Shown here one piece after another: positions 14,751 through 23,060 of a stretch of DNA of 33,737 bases. A program made the position numbers and the translations under genes. The notes under the pieces were generated by a model. That model was not told where the DNA came from. It searched no databases and saw only the letters and a program-made list of their open reading frames with translations. How positions within the stretch are numbered: position 1 is the first letter of the stretch; every line of letters starts with the position of its first letter. Source of the stretch: an uncultured Lachnospiraceae bacterium (GTDB lineage Bacteria > Bacillota > Clostridia > Lachnospirales > Lachnospiraceae); the NCBI GenBank assembly GCA_947366105.1, contig CANAZK010000011.1:1-33737 (forward strand), written 5' to 3'.

Positions 14751-15662
14751 TCAATTGCGTTTTTCGGAAAGCGCCTTGACAGAGGAAACATATTCCGAGG
14801 GCGTCATTCCTGTGATCTTCTTAAACTGACGCGAGAAGTAGTGAATGGAAGAATACCCAAGTTTTTCCGCGATTTGGGTAAAATTCATTTGGTCTGTCCG
14901 CATCAGGTGTTTGGCGGTTTCGATTTTCATATGTGAAAAATATTCGATAATTCCAAGTCCGCTCTGTTCGTGGAAAATTTTCTGCAGCTGGGACCGGCCG
15001 ATAATATTATCCCGGCAAATCTGCTCAATGGTAAGACGGGTATCAAGACGGCTGTCTAGATACTGGGTTACATGTGTGAAAATTTCACGATTATTTTTCT
15101 GTTTGGTTATTTTGGCAGTCTGAAACGGTAATTTTCCAGTGGAGAAGTCTTCTTCGCAGTGTCTGCGGACAAGATGTATCAGAAAATGTTCCATATATAA
15201 TTTTATTAACTGAAGCGAACCGAACGGAAGTGGTTGGTTTAGGAACATTTCTTCCTGGTAAGGGTCGTCCAGCCGTCCGGCAAAGCTTCTTTTCGCCTCA
15301 AATATGACGGAGGCTAAAAGATTTCTTTCGATCTCGTCCAGCCGCAGGATTTTATTCTGAAAAAAACTCATGTGCGGACTTTCGCATGCAAAAGAAATTA
15401 CAATTAAATTCGGCGCAATTGTTCCGTCAGCCGTTACATTGTGGAATTCATTCGGCTGATGGAAAATAATATCGCCTTTTTCAAGCCGATGAATACAATC
15501 GTTGGAAGTAATCTCAACGGCGCCTTTGTCCACATATACAAATTCCCAAAAATCGTGTGATTCACCCATAAAAGAAAAGGTGTTCATGTATTCAAAATAA
15601 TGAATAGTGTAAAGATGTTTAATTGTTACTTCTTCCTTTAGAAAAATGCTTTTGTATTCCAT
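14751..15662 (-). CDS. AraC family transcriptional regulator, copy 1
   Basis: This 303-residue regulator has an N-terminal cupin-like sensing domain (about 1-140, with WEFVYVDKG, LEKGDIIFHQPNEFHN) and a C-terminal pair of helix-turn-helix motifs ending in the AraC signature IAEKLGYSSIHYFSRQFKKITGMTPSEYV. The start at 15662 is preferred to the in-frame 15737 because its 303-residue product matches the second regulator exactly and AGAGGAA precedes it. It is divergent from the M18 aminopeptidase. The cupin suggests sensing a sugar or small ligand, as usual for regulators of carbohydrate loci. Confidence 0.92.
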   Translation of the reverse strand: MEYKSIFLKEEVTIKHLYTIHYFEYMNTFSFMGESHDFWEFVYVDKGAVEITSNDCIHRLEKGDIIFHQPNEFHNVTADGTIAPNLIVISFACESPHMSFFQNKILRLDEIERNLLASVIFEAKRSFAGRLDDPYQEEMFLNQPLPFGSLQLIKLYMEHFLIHLVRRHCEEDFSTGKLPFQTAKITKQKNNREIFTHVTQYLDSRLDTRLTIEQICRDNIIGRSQLQKIFHEQSGLGIIEYFSHMKIETAKHLMRTDQMNFTQIAEKLGYSSIHYFSRQFKKITGMTPSEYVSSVKALSEKRN

Positions 15663-15698
15663 ACTTTGTATTTCCTCTGTAATGATAAATTTACTAAA

Positions 15699-15827
15699 TA
15701 TAATACTTATAATACTCTGGAAGTGTGTAGAATGCAAACTGGAAAACGTTTAAAAATTAACGGGATAAAAGTATAAGTATATGAGAAAATATTACAAGCC
15801 ATATTGGCGGTAAAGTATTATAATACT
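15699..15827. promoter_or_regulatory. Divergent control region with three TATAATACT copies
   Basis: Between araC copy 1 and the aminopeptidase, the 9-mer TATAATACT occurs at 15699-15707, immediately again at 15708-15716, and at 15819-15827 as part of the palindrome AGTATTATAATACT (15815-15828). The last copy contains a consensus -10 for the aminopeptidase gene. Tandem and palindromic copies could be regulator sites; the A+T richness of the stretch weakens the case. Confidence 0.35.
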
Positions 15828-15860
15828 ATGTGTCAGAATAAAATACAAGGGAGGTTCTAT

Positions 15861-17246
15861 ATGAAACGACAAAATTTGTGGGAGACTTACAGTGAAGCGC
15901 AGGTTGCAGAGCTGGAAGACGTAAACAGAAAGTATCGGGAATGTTTGGACGCAGGCAAAACAGAGAGAGAGTGCGTTAGACTTACCATTGAAATGGCAGA
16001 AAAAGCAGGCTACAAGAACCTGAGAGAACTTATGGTGGATGGAACAAAGATTGCTGCCGGCGACAAAGTTTATATGGATTATATGGAAAGAGCCGTTGTG
16101 CTGTTCCAAATGGGAACAGAGCCGCTTGAGGCCGGAATGAACATATTGGGAGCACATATTGATTCTCCACGCATTGACATTAAGCAGAATCCATTGTATG
16201 AGCAGGATGGATTTGCATACTTAGATACACATTATTATGGTGGAATTAAAAAATATCAATGGGTTGCAATGCCGTTAGCGCTGCATGGCGTGGCTGTGAA
16301 AAAGGATGGCACGAAAATTGATGTTACAATAGGAGAGAAGGAAGAAGACCCGGTATTGGTAATTACAGATCTGCTTCCTCATCTCGGACGCGAGCAGAGG
16401 GAAAAAACATCAGAGAAATTTATTGAAGGTGAGAAGCTTGATCTTTTAATCGGAAATAAGCCGGTAAAAGGCGAAGAGAAGGAAGCGGCAAAAGCATATA
16501 TTTTGAAGCTTCTGAAAGAAACATATAATATTGAAGAGGAAGATTTCCTCTCAGCAGAATTAGAAATCGTGCCGGCAGGAAAGGCAAGAGATTGCGGACT
16601 TGATTCCAGCATGATTATGGCTTACGGACAGGATGACCGCGTATGCGCATTTACATCGCTGTTTGCCATGCTGAAGGAAAAAACGGTTTCCCGCACAAGC
16701 TGCTGTATTTTAGTTGATAAAGAAGAAATCGGAAGCGTCGGCGGAGGCGGAGCGACTTCTAAATTCTTTGAAAATGCAGTTGCCGAGCTTTTGGCTGCGA
16801 CAGCAGAATACAGTGATTTGAAATTACGCCGTACATTGGCTAACTCCAAAATGCTGTCTTCAGATGTGAGCGCCGCATATGACCCGTTATATGCGGAAGT
16901 ATATGAAAAGAAAAATTCTGCATTTCTTGCACAGGGTCTGGTATTTAATAAATATACAGGAAGCGGCGGAAAAGGCGGCTCCAATGATGCGAATCCAGAG
17001 TATGTGGCACAGCTTCGCAAAGTTATGGATGACAATAATGTAAACTTCCAAACGGCAGAACTTGGAAAGGTAGATGCAGGCGGAGGCGGAACAATCGCCT
17101 ACCTCATGGCGGTATATACTATGGAAGTAATTGACAGCGGCGTGGCAGTTCTTTCTATGCATGCACCGTGGGAAGTTACAAGCAAAGCGGATGTTTATGA
17201 AGCGGTAAGAGGCTACGAAGCATTCCTGAAAGCAGAATTTAAATAA
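15861..17246 (+). CDS. M18 family zinc aminopeptidase
   Basis: This 461-residue protein is an M18 (aminopeptidase I / DNPEP-type) metalloenzyme that removes N-terminal residues from peptides in the cytoplasm and normally forms large dodecamers. The family motifs are visible: GAHIDSPRIDIK with zinc ligand His99 and Asp101, DKEEIGSVGG with the catalytic Glu, SSDVSAAYDP with a ligand Asp, and SMHAPWEV near the C terminus. AAGGGAGG precedes the ATG at 15861; an earlier in-frame start at 15804 overlaps the promoter. It stands alone between two AraC regulators and ends at a terminator, so it is monocistronic. The context suggests peptide or glycopeptide breakdown. Confidence 0.94.
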   Translation: MKRQNLWETYSEAQVAELEDVNRKYRECLDAGKTERECVRLTIEMAEKAGYKNLRELMVDGTKIAAGDKVYMDYMERAVVLFQMGTEPLEAGMNILGAHIDSPRIDIKQNPLYEQDGFAYLDTHYYGGIKKYQWVAMPLALHGVAVKKDGTKIDVTIGEKEEDPVLVITDLLPHLGREQREKTSEKFIEGEKLDLLIGNKPVKGEEKEAAKAYILKLLKETYNIEEEDFLSAELEIVPAGKARDCGLDSSMIMAYGQDDRVCAFTSLFAMLKEKTVSRTSCCILVDKEEIGSVGGGGATSKFFENAVAELLAATAEYSDLKLRRTLANSKMLSSDVSAAYDPLYAEVYEKKNSAFLAQGLVFNKYTGSGGKGGSNDANPEYVAQLRKVMDDNNVNFQTAELGKVDAGGGGTIAYLMAVYTMEVIDSGVAVLSMHAPWEVTSKADVYEAVRGYEAFLKAEFK

Positions 17247-17262
17247 AAATTTGCATTAAACG

Positions 17263-17315
17263 ATACGGCATTTTGTGCAGAGATGAATAACCGCACAAAA
17301 TGCTGTATATTTTCT
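17263..17315. terminator. Bidirectional terminator between the aminopeptidase and AraC copy 2
   Basis: GCATTTTGTGC (17268-17278) pairs with GCACAAAATGC (17293-17303), extended by ATAC/GTAT. T-rich bases follow on the plus side. The two genes converge here. Confidence 0.85.
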
Positions 17316-17341
17316 GAACGTATTATCAGTTAAAACGGAGA

Positions 17342-18253
17342 TTATTGTTTTTGCAGTGCATCGCTCATTCCTTTGATGGAAGAAGCGTATCTGCCGGGAG
17401 ACATTCCTGTAATTTGTTTGAAGCGTTTTGAAAAGTATGGAAGAGAACTAAATGAGAGGTAATATGCAATCTCGGTAAAGTTCATGGTTCCGTTTCTAAT
17501 AATCTCCTTTGCTTTTTGTATTTTCATGCCGTTAAAATAATCAATAGGTCCGCACTTGTGCCGTGAGTAAAAAAGTGCGTGGAGAGTCGAGCGGCTTATG
17601 GAAAATACGTCGCATATGCCGGAGACGGTGAGTGTTTCACATATGTTGGCATCCATATATTGGACAATCTGTGAAAACAGTGCGTCACGGGTGTTCCGGC
17701 TTCCGGCGGATGCTTTTGGTGAAGCATTCCGTACAAGCGCCGAATCGGAATGATTGCGGTATAGGGTAATTAAAAACAGTTCCAAATACAGCAGTATCAG
17801 CTGCTGAGAGGCAAAGGGGGCATCAGATTTGAGAAGCACCTGTTCGACGGACGGAACATTAATCGGAGTGCGTAATGTCTGCTTTCCTTCGATGATAATA
17901 TGTGAGATTAATTCTCGCTCTTCTGTTTTTAATGTGAAGCTTTTGTTTCTAAAAAACTGCATTGCCGTCGAAAAGCACACAAAGGAAAAGACAACCAGGT
18001 TTGGGGGAGTACTGCCGATGGATTCAAATGCATGGAATTCATCAGGTTTGTGGAAGACAATGTCCCCGGCGTGGAGTATCAGGTTGTTGCTGCCGGCGGT
18101 AACGGAGACGGTGCCTTTGTCCACATATAAAAATTCCCAAAAATTATGGGATTCGCCGTCGAAGACCACGTCTTTCATATATTCGAAATAATGTAATGTA
18201 ATGATGGAATCAATTACAATTTCGCGCTTTAAATAAGTTTTCACATATGCCAT
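17342..18253 (-). CDS. AraC family transcriptional regulator, copy 2
   Basis: This 303-residue regulator has the same length and plan as the regulator at 14751-15662, with clearly similar sequence: LHYFEYM, GESHNFWEFLYVDKG, HAGDIVFHKPDEFHA in the cupin domain, and FTEIAYYLSFSSLPYFSKRFKQITGMSPGRYASS in the second helix-turn-helix. TCCTCC in the plus strand just outside the start is its ribosome site. It is divergent from the GH129-like glycosidase and very probably controls that operon in response to a sugar ligand. The two regulators are paralogues. Confidence 0.92.
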   Translation of the reverse strand: MAYVKTYLKREIVIDSIITLHYFEYMKDVVFDGESHNFWEFLYVDKGTVSVTAGSNNLILHAGDIVFHKPDEFHAFESIGSTPPNLVVFSFVCFSTAMQFFRNKSFTLKTEERELISHIIIEGKQTLRTPINVPSVEQVLLKSDAPFASQQLILLYLELFLITLYRNHSDSALVRNASPKASAGSRNTRDALFSQIVQYMDANICETLTVSGICDVFSISRSTLHALFYSRHKCGPIDYFNGMKIQKAKEIIRNGTMNFTEIAYYLSFSSLPYFSKRFKQITGMSPGRYASSIKGMSDALQKQ

Positions 18254-18272
18254 AAATGTTTCCTCCTTGTGT

Positions 18273-18291
18273 CCATATTATCATGATATGG
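18273..18291. promoter_or_regulatory. Inverted repeat in the AraC copy 2 / glycosidase divergent region
   Basis: CCATAT (18273-18278) and ATATGG (18286-18291) form an inverted repeat with further symmetry in the spacer. Its place between the two divergent genes makes it a candidate operator. No experimental motif is known to me for this regulator. Confidence 0.35.
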
Positions 18292-18342
18292 ATTATAAGA
18301 CAATAATAACAGATAAAAATGCAATACATGTTGTGCAAAATA

Positions 18343-18351
18343 TGCTATAAT
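18343..18351 (+). promoter_or_regulatory. Extended -10 promoter of the glycosidase operon
   Basis: TGC followed by consensus TATAAT (18346-18351). No good -35 is present, which is usual for promoters needing an AraC-type activator. Transcription should start close to 18358. Confidence 0.55.
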
Positions 18352-18357
18352 ACAAAA

Positions 18358-18438
18358 GTGAAGAAAAGGAATATAGACATTATCACTAAAGGAACAATGA
18401 AAGATTTGAGAGAATACATAGAGAGAGGTAAGCTATGA
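18358..18438 (+). CDS. Possible 26-codon leader ORF coupled to the glycosidase start
   Basis: A frame opening at GTG 18358 (or ATG 18397) ends at TGA 18436-18438, overlapping the glycosidase ATG as ATGA. GTG 18358 sits almost exactly at the predicted transcript start, so it would be leaderless; the ATG has AAAGGA only three bases away. It may be chance, but the ATGA overlap would permit translational coupling. Confidence 0.2.
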   Translation: MKKRNIDIITKGTMKDLREYIERGKL

Positions 18439-20321
18439 TTGAAATAAACGTAAAAGATATGCAGATTGGATTCGATAAAGAGAGCCTTTGTTTTGAGTTC
18501 AAGAAAGGCGCGGAGAGCTGGAGATGGAGGAAAGAATGCAAACCGCGTTTGGAGTGCGAAGAAGGAATCCTTTATTTTGAAGACGCATGTATAATCGACC
18601 ATAAAGAGATTGTGTCAGGAGTAGGAAAAGGAATACAGAGCCATTATGAAGGGTTTGAGGTAAATGGCGCAAAGGTTCCTTATGCATTTGACACAATTGT
18701 ATGGGTTGAGTATACCGGCGGCAACGTTTATTGTGAATGGATCCCGATTTGTGAAGAGGGGCTGGCAGTTCAAAAGGTGTTATGGCCGGGGGAAATGGAG
18801 TTTGATGAACCGAAGGACAGCTGGTACACCTTATTAAACAGGGAGCAGGGATTGCTGGTTCCAAATACATGGGAGGTTTTACTGAAACCGCATCATTTTA
18901 ACGGCTTTTTCGGAACGGCAAGCGGATATATGCCGTGGTTTTCTCAGGTGAAAGACAGGGCGGGATACATCGCTATCTGTGAAACTCCTTGGAATGCGGG
19001 ATGGCAGGCAGAACATCCGGCGGAAGGACCGTATACACATGTGGGAATAAGGTTTGAACCAAGTCTTGGCAAGATGGATTACCGCAGAATCGTAAGATAT
19101 ACATTTTTAAACGATTGTGATTATAACGATATATGTAAAGTTTACAGAACATACGCAAAAGAACAAGGGATATTTAAGACGCTTGCTGAGAAAGCGGCTA
19201 AGGAGCCTGCAGTTGATAATCTGATAGGATGTGCATTTGTACATACGGGAATCAAGACATGTGTACAGAAGGATTCGGAGTTCTTTGATCCGGAGAATCC
19301 GGATAAAAATAACAATGTTGTTCCGTTTGCGCAGCGTGAAAGAGAAATGCGCAGATACCATGAGATGGGAGTTAAGAAGCTTTATATGCATTTAGACGGA
19401 TGGGCAGAGCCGGGATATGATAACAAGCACCCTGATTACTATCCGATATGTGAGGAAGCGGGCGGCAGAGATGGTATGAAGGCTTTGGCGGACGGAATGC
19501 ACGAGATGGGATATATGTTCGGTATTCATGACCAGTACAGAGATTATTATTTGGCGGCGGAGAGCCATGATGAGCATTATGCATGTGTGCTGCCGGATGG
19601 AACCATTCCGTCTCATGCAAGATGGGCAGGCGGACCGCAGCAGTTTTTATGCGGAACACAGGCGCCATATTATGTAAAGCGTAATTTTAATTATCTTGAG
19701 GAACAGGGCATTGAACTTGACTGTGCATACTTGGATGTATTTACATGTAACGAGGGTGATGAATGTGCAAATCCTCACCACAGGATGACAAGAAGAGAAT
19801 GTTATGATTATAGAAACCAGTGTTTTGAATATCTGCTTTCCAAAGGAATTCTCCCGAGTTCTGAGGAAGTAAATGCGTGGGCAGTGCCGAGTCTCGTAAT
19901 GTGCCATTATGCACCGTATGATTTCATGCTTGAAGAGCCGGGAGCGCCGAAGCAGGGAGTTCCGGTACCATTATTCAATCTTGTGTTCCATGATTGTATC
20001 ATTGAACCGTGGATGATGGACAAGGTAAGCGAAACCGAAGATTATATGTTGTACGCACTGCTTAACGGCGGAGCGCCATACTTAAGCAGAGACGGAGCTT
20101 ATCCTGATACAGACGGTTCTTTTGACGTAGATTTGCGTCATGCGCTGGAGGAAGAGATAAGAAGAAGCAAGGTTGTTTCGGATCTGCATGAAAAGGTTGC
20201 AAAATGTGAAATGGTTCGTCATGAAATGGTAAATGGAGATTATAATGTACAAAGAACGGTATTTGCAGATGGAACGTCCGTTACCGTAGACTTTAGAGAG
20301 CAGACATATGTAATTGATTAA
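18435..20321 (+). CDS. GH129-like alpha-N-acetylgalactosaminidase
   Basis: This 628-residue protein has no signal peptide, so it acts in the cytoplasm. A beta-rich N-terminal part (about 1-270) precedes a TIM-barrel-like part with MHLDGWAEPGYD (Asp321), CAYLDVFTCNEGDE (Asp434), PSSEEVNAW (Glu477/478) and a short C-terminal beta region. From memory, GH129 NagBb of Bifidobacterium bifidum is intracellular, about the same length, and uses Asp435 and Glu478; the same 43-residue spacing is present here. NagBb removes GalNAc from GalNAc-alpha-Ser/Thr (Tn antigen). The neighbouring NahK and GalE genes fit GalNAc use. A related unclassified barrel family is the alternative. It starts the operon, 29 bases before the oxidoreductase. 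Confidence 0.6.
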   Translation: MIEINVKDMQIGFDKESLCFEFKKGAESWRWRKECKPRLECEEGILYFEDACIIDHKEIVSGVGKGIQSHYEGFEVNGAKVPYAFDTIVWVEYTGGNVYCEWIPICEEGLAVQKVLWPGEMEFDEPKDSWYTLLNREQGLLVPNTWEVLLKPHHFNGFFGTASGYMPWFSQVKDRAGYIAICETPWNAGWQAEHPAEGPYTHVGIRFEPSLGKMDYRRIVRYTFLNDCDYNDICKVYRTYAKEQGIFKTLAEKAAKEPAVDNLIGCAFVHTGIKTCVQKDSEFFDPENPDKNNNVVPFAQREREMRRYHEMGVKKLYMHLDGWAEPGYDNKHPDYYPICEEAGGRDGMKALADGMHEMGYMFGIHDQYRDYYLAAESHDEHYACVLPDGTIPSHARWAGGPQQFLCGTQAPYYVKRNFNYLEEQGIELDCAYLDVFTCNEGDECANPHHRMTRRECYDYRNQCFEYLLSKGILPSSEEVNAWAVPSLVMCHYAPYDFMLEEPGAPKQGVPVPLFNLVFHDCIIEPWMMDKVSETEDYMLYALLNGGAPYLSRDGAYPDTDGSFDVDLRHALEEEIRRSKVVSDLHEKVAKCEMVRHEMVNGDYNVQRTVFADGTSVTVDFREQTYVID

Positions 20322-20350
20322 GATGATTAAGAAAAGAAGGAGTGCAGACA

Positions 20351-21658
20351 ATGGGAAGATGCATTACCGTAGCGATTGCGGGACTGGGAAGCCGGGGAAA
20401 GGATGTATATGCGCAGGCGCAGAAACAGTTTCCAAAGAAGATGAAGATTGTCGCTGTTGCGGACATTAATCCGGAGAAAGTGGCCGCTGCAGCCAAAGAG
20501 TTTCAGATTCCTGAAGAGGCGTGTTTTTCAAGCGCCGAAGAGATGCTCGAGCAGGATAAGCTTGCCGAAGTTATGTTTATTGCAACTCAGGACAGACAGC
20601 ATGTGGGGCATGCGATTCCGGCATTAAGAAAAGGCTATCATTTATTACTGGAAAAACCCATTTCACCGCTGCTTGATGAGTGCAGAGAGCTTGTGAAGGT
20701 GGCAAAGGAATGTGATAGAAAAGTAGTTGTTTGTCATGTGCTTCGTTATACACCGATTTATAGGGCGGTAAAAGCATATCTTGACTATGGGGAAATAGGA
20801 GATATTGTTTCTGTAATGGCGGTGGAGAATGTAGGGTGGTTTCATCAGGCACACAGCTTTGTCCGAGGGAATTGGGCAAACGCGGATGAAACAAGTCCGA
20901 TGATTCTGCAGAAGTGCTGTCATGATATGGATTTGTACCTGTGGCTTGCGGGTAAGAAGTGTGATTCTCTTACATCCTATGGGGATACATATTTGTTCAA
21001 AAAGGAAAAAGCGCCGGAAGGGTGCGCCGAGCGCTGTACAGACTGCAAGGTGAAAGATACATGTCCGTTTGATGCGGAAGAAATTTATATTAACAGCGAA
21101 CTGATAGGGTATAAAGGAGGCAACTGTGAGTGGCCGGTCAATGTGCTTGTCACAGAACCGCCGACAGAAGAGAACCTTAGAGAAGCGCTGAGAACCGGAC
21201 GTTATGGAAGATGTGTTTACCATTGCGACAACAATGTAGTGGATCACCAAGTGGTGAATCTCAATATGACAGATGGAACAACGATGAGTTTTACGATGTG
21301 CGGTTTCTCCGCACGGATTGCCAGATATGCCAAGTTCATGGGAACAAAAGGTGAATTGATTGTAAATATGGACTCAAATGTGCTTGAAGATAATGAGATT
21401 ACTATCCGTAAATTTGATTCTGAGCTGACAGAAACAAGGATTGATGTTTCTTCATTGGCCGATGATTTCTCAGGACACGGCGGCGGAGACGTGAAGATGG
21501 TGGAGGAATTTCTCGATGTATTAAGCGGAGAGAAGGAAGAAAGTCCTTATATGACGTCTCTTGAGGCTTCTATGGAGAGTCATTACTGCGCTCTTGCGGC
21601 GGAGAAGTCAAGAGTAAACGGCGGTTTGCCGATAAAGCTTGACGACTACCGTAATTAA
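20351..21658 (+). CDS. Gfo/Idh/MocA family oxidoreductase with a four-cysteine insert
   Basis: This 435-residue NAD(P)-dependent enzyme has an N-terminal Rossmann fold (VAIAGLGSRGKD), the family's EKP motif in HLLLEKPISP and a CHDMDLYLWL active-site stretch. Between the two halves lies an insert with Cys225, Cys229, Cys232 and Cys238 (CAERCTDCKVKDTCP), able to hold a metal or iron-sulfur cluster. Members oxidise or rearrange sugars and inositols; the substrate here is unknown. AAGGAG at 20337-20342 selects the ATG at 20351 over GTG 20342. It is in the glycosidase operon and precedes the importer. GH109-type hydrolases share this fold, so a glycosidase role is a possibility. Confidence 0.85.
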   Translation: MGRCITVAIAGLGSRGKDVYAQAQKQFPKKMKIVAVADINPEKVAAAAKEFQIPEEACFSSAEEMLEQDKLAEVMFIATQDRQHVGHAIPALRKGYHLLLEKPISPLLDECRELVKVAKECDRKVVVCHVLRYTPIYRAVKAYLDYGEIGDIVSVMAVENVGWFHQAHSFVRGNWANADETSPMILQKCCHDMDLYLWLAGKKCDSLTSYGDTYLFKKEKAPEGCAERCTDCKVKDTCPFDAEEIYINSELIGYKGGNCEWPVNVLVTEPPTEENLREALRTGRYGRCVYHCDNNVVDHQVVNLNMTDGTTMSFTMCGFSARIARYAKFMGTKGELIVNMDSNVLEDNEITIRKFDSELTETRIDVSSLADDFSGHGGGDVKMVEEFLDVLSGEKEESPYMTSLEASMESHYCALAAEKSRVNGGLPIKLDDYRN

Positions 21659-21769
21659 CAAAGTATGTGGGCTTTCAGCCAAATTGAAGGCTTCATATAA
21701 AAATTTACTCGTGAAAGAGTGAATATATTCAAATTCTAAAAACAATAAAAGAAAAAGGAGTGATGTGTT

Positions 21770-23047
21770 ATGAAAAAGAATTTGAAAAAATTAGTAGCCC
21801 TTGGACTCGTAGCGATTATGGGTGCTATGATGCTTGCCGGATGTGGTAATAAAGGAGGAGACGACGGCAAAACAAAAGACGGTAAGACAAAAATTGTTTT
21901 TGGCTACTGGGATAAAAACCAGAAAGTTGCTATGGAGAAGATGGTAGAGGCTTATGAGGCTTCACAGGACAAGGTAACTGTTGAACTTCAGCTTACACCA
22001 TACGGGGAGTACTGGAAAAAGCTTGAAACATCTGCAACAGGCGGAAATGCTCCAGACGTATTTTGGTTAAACGTTCTTCACATGGACAGTTATCTTGAAG
22101 GCGGAATCTTAGTTGATATTACAGACGCAGTAAAGGCATCTGATATCAATGACGCTTTCTCAGAAGTACTTGTAAACAACTATGTACGTGACGGCAAAAA
22201 CTACGCAGTACCAAAAGACTTCGATACAAACGCTTTATGGTACAACAAAGAGTTATTTGATCAGGCTGGTGTTGCATATCCGACAGATGATATGTCATAT
22301 GATGATTTCGTAGCTCTTTGTGCAGAACTTAAAGAGAAACTTCCAGAAGGAATTTATCCGTTTGCTTGTCCGGTAGACTTCCAGACATGGTACTATCAGA
22401 CAGTATATGCTAACGGCGGATGGATTTTAAATGAAGATGCAACAGAAACAGGTTACACAGATCCTAAGACAATGGAAGGTATCCAGTGCTGGATCGATTT
22501 AATTTACGCAGGTTACTCTCCTTCAGCTGCAGCTCTTACAGAGACAAGCGCAGACGCTATGTTTGAAGGAAAGCAGATTGCTATGAACTTTGCAGGATCT
22601 TACATGGTTCCTCAGTATGTACAGAACGATGTGATCACAGACATTATTGACTGTGTTGAGATTCCGACATTTAATGGTGTAGAAACTAACTGTATCAACG
22701 GTTTAGGATTTGCAGTATACTCAAAATCTAAAAACATTGAAGCGGCTACTGACTTTGCAATTTGGATGGGAAGCGCAGAAGCACAGAAAATCCAAGGAGA
22801 GACAGGTGTAGTTATCTCTGCTCGTAATGACGCTCAGGAGTACTTCGCAGCTACTCAGGAGAAATTCAATCTTGCAGCTTACACAAATCATGCAGATAAG
22901 GCATATCCGCTTCCTGTATGTTCAGATGTAGCACCGATTTATGATTTAGAGGCTAAGACTCTTCAGAAAGCTTATAACGGAGAAGCACCATTAAAAGATG
23001 TGTGTGAAGAGTTAAAGGCAGAAGCAGACGCATTGTTAAATAAATAA
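21770..23047 (+). CDS. Sugar ABC transporter substrate-binding lipoprotein
   Basis: This 425-residue protein begins with a lipoprotein signal peptide: basic MKKNLKKL, a hydrophobic stretch and the lipobox LAGC with acylated Cys25. The mature part is an ABC type 1 extracellular solute-binding protein of the carbohydrate (CUT1, MalE/UgpB-like) group, with VTVELQLTPYGEYWKKLETSATGGNAPDVFWLN near the start and AATDFAIWMGSAEAQ near the end. It captures the sugar outside the cell for the two permeases that follow 13 and about 960 bases later. AAGGAG lies before the ATG. Codon use is the most biased of the locus, suggesting high expression. Confidence 0.94.
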   Translation: MKKNLKKLVALGLVAIMGAMMLAGCGNKGGDDGKTKDGKTKIVFGYWDKNQKVAMEKMVEAYEASQDKVTVELQLTPYGEYWKKLETSATGGNAPDVFWLNVLHMDSYLEGGILVDITDAVKASDINDAFSEVLVNNYVRDGKNYAVPKDFDTNALWYNKELFDQAGVAYPTDDMSYDDFVALCAELKEKLPEGIYPFACPVDFQTWYYQTVYANGGWILNEDATETGYTDPKTMEGIQCWIDLIYAGYSPSAAALTETSADAMFEGKQIAMNFAGSYMVPQYVQNDVITDIIDCVEIPTFNGVETNCINGLGFAVYSKSKNIEAATDFAIWMGSAEAQKIQGETGVVISARNDAQEYFAATQEKFNLAAYTNHADKAYPLPVCSDVAPIYDLEAKTLQKAYNGEAPLKDVCEELKAEADALLNK

Positions 23048-23060
23048 GTAGGTGAATAAT

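Noticed and set aside
20663..21250. 195-codon minus-strand open frame inside the oxidoreductase gene
   Set aside because: Antisense shadow of a well-supported Gfo/Idh/MocA gene.
21659..21769. Separate promoter for the binding-protein gene
   Set aside because: I found no -35/-10 pair with proper spacing in this gap; it looks like an ordinary intercistronic spacer with a short ACTC/GAGT hairpin.
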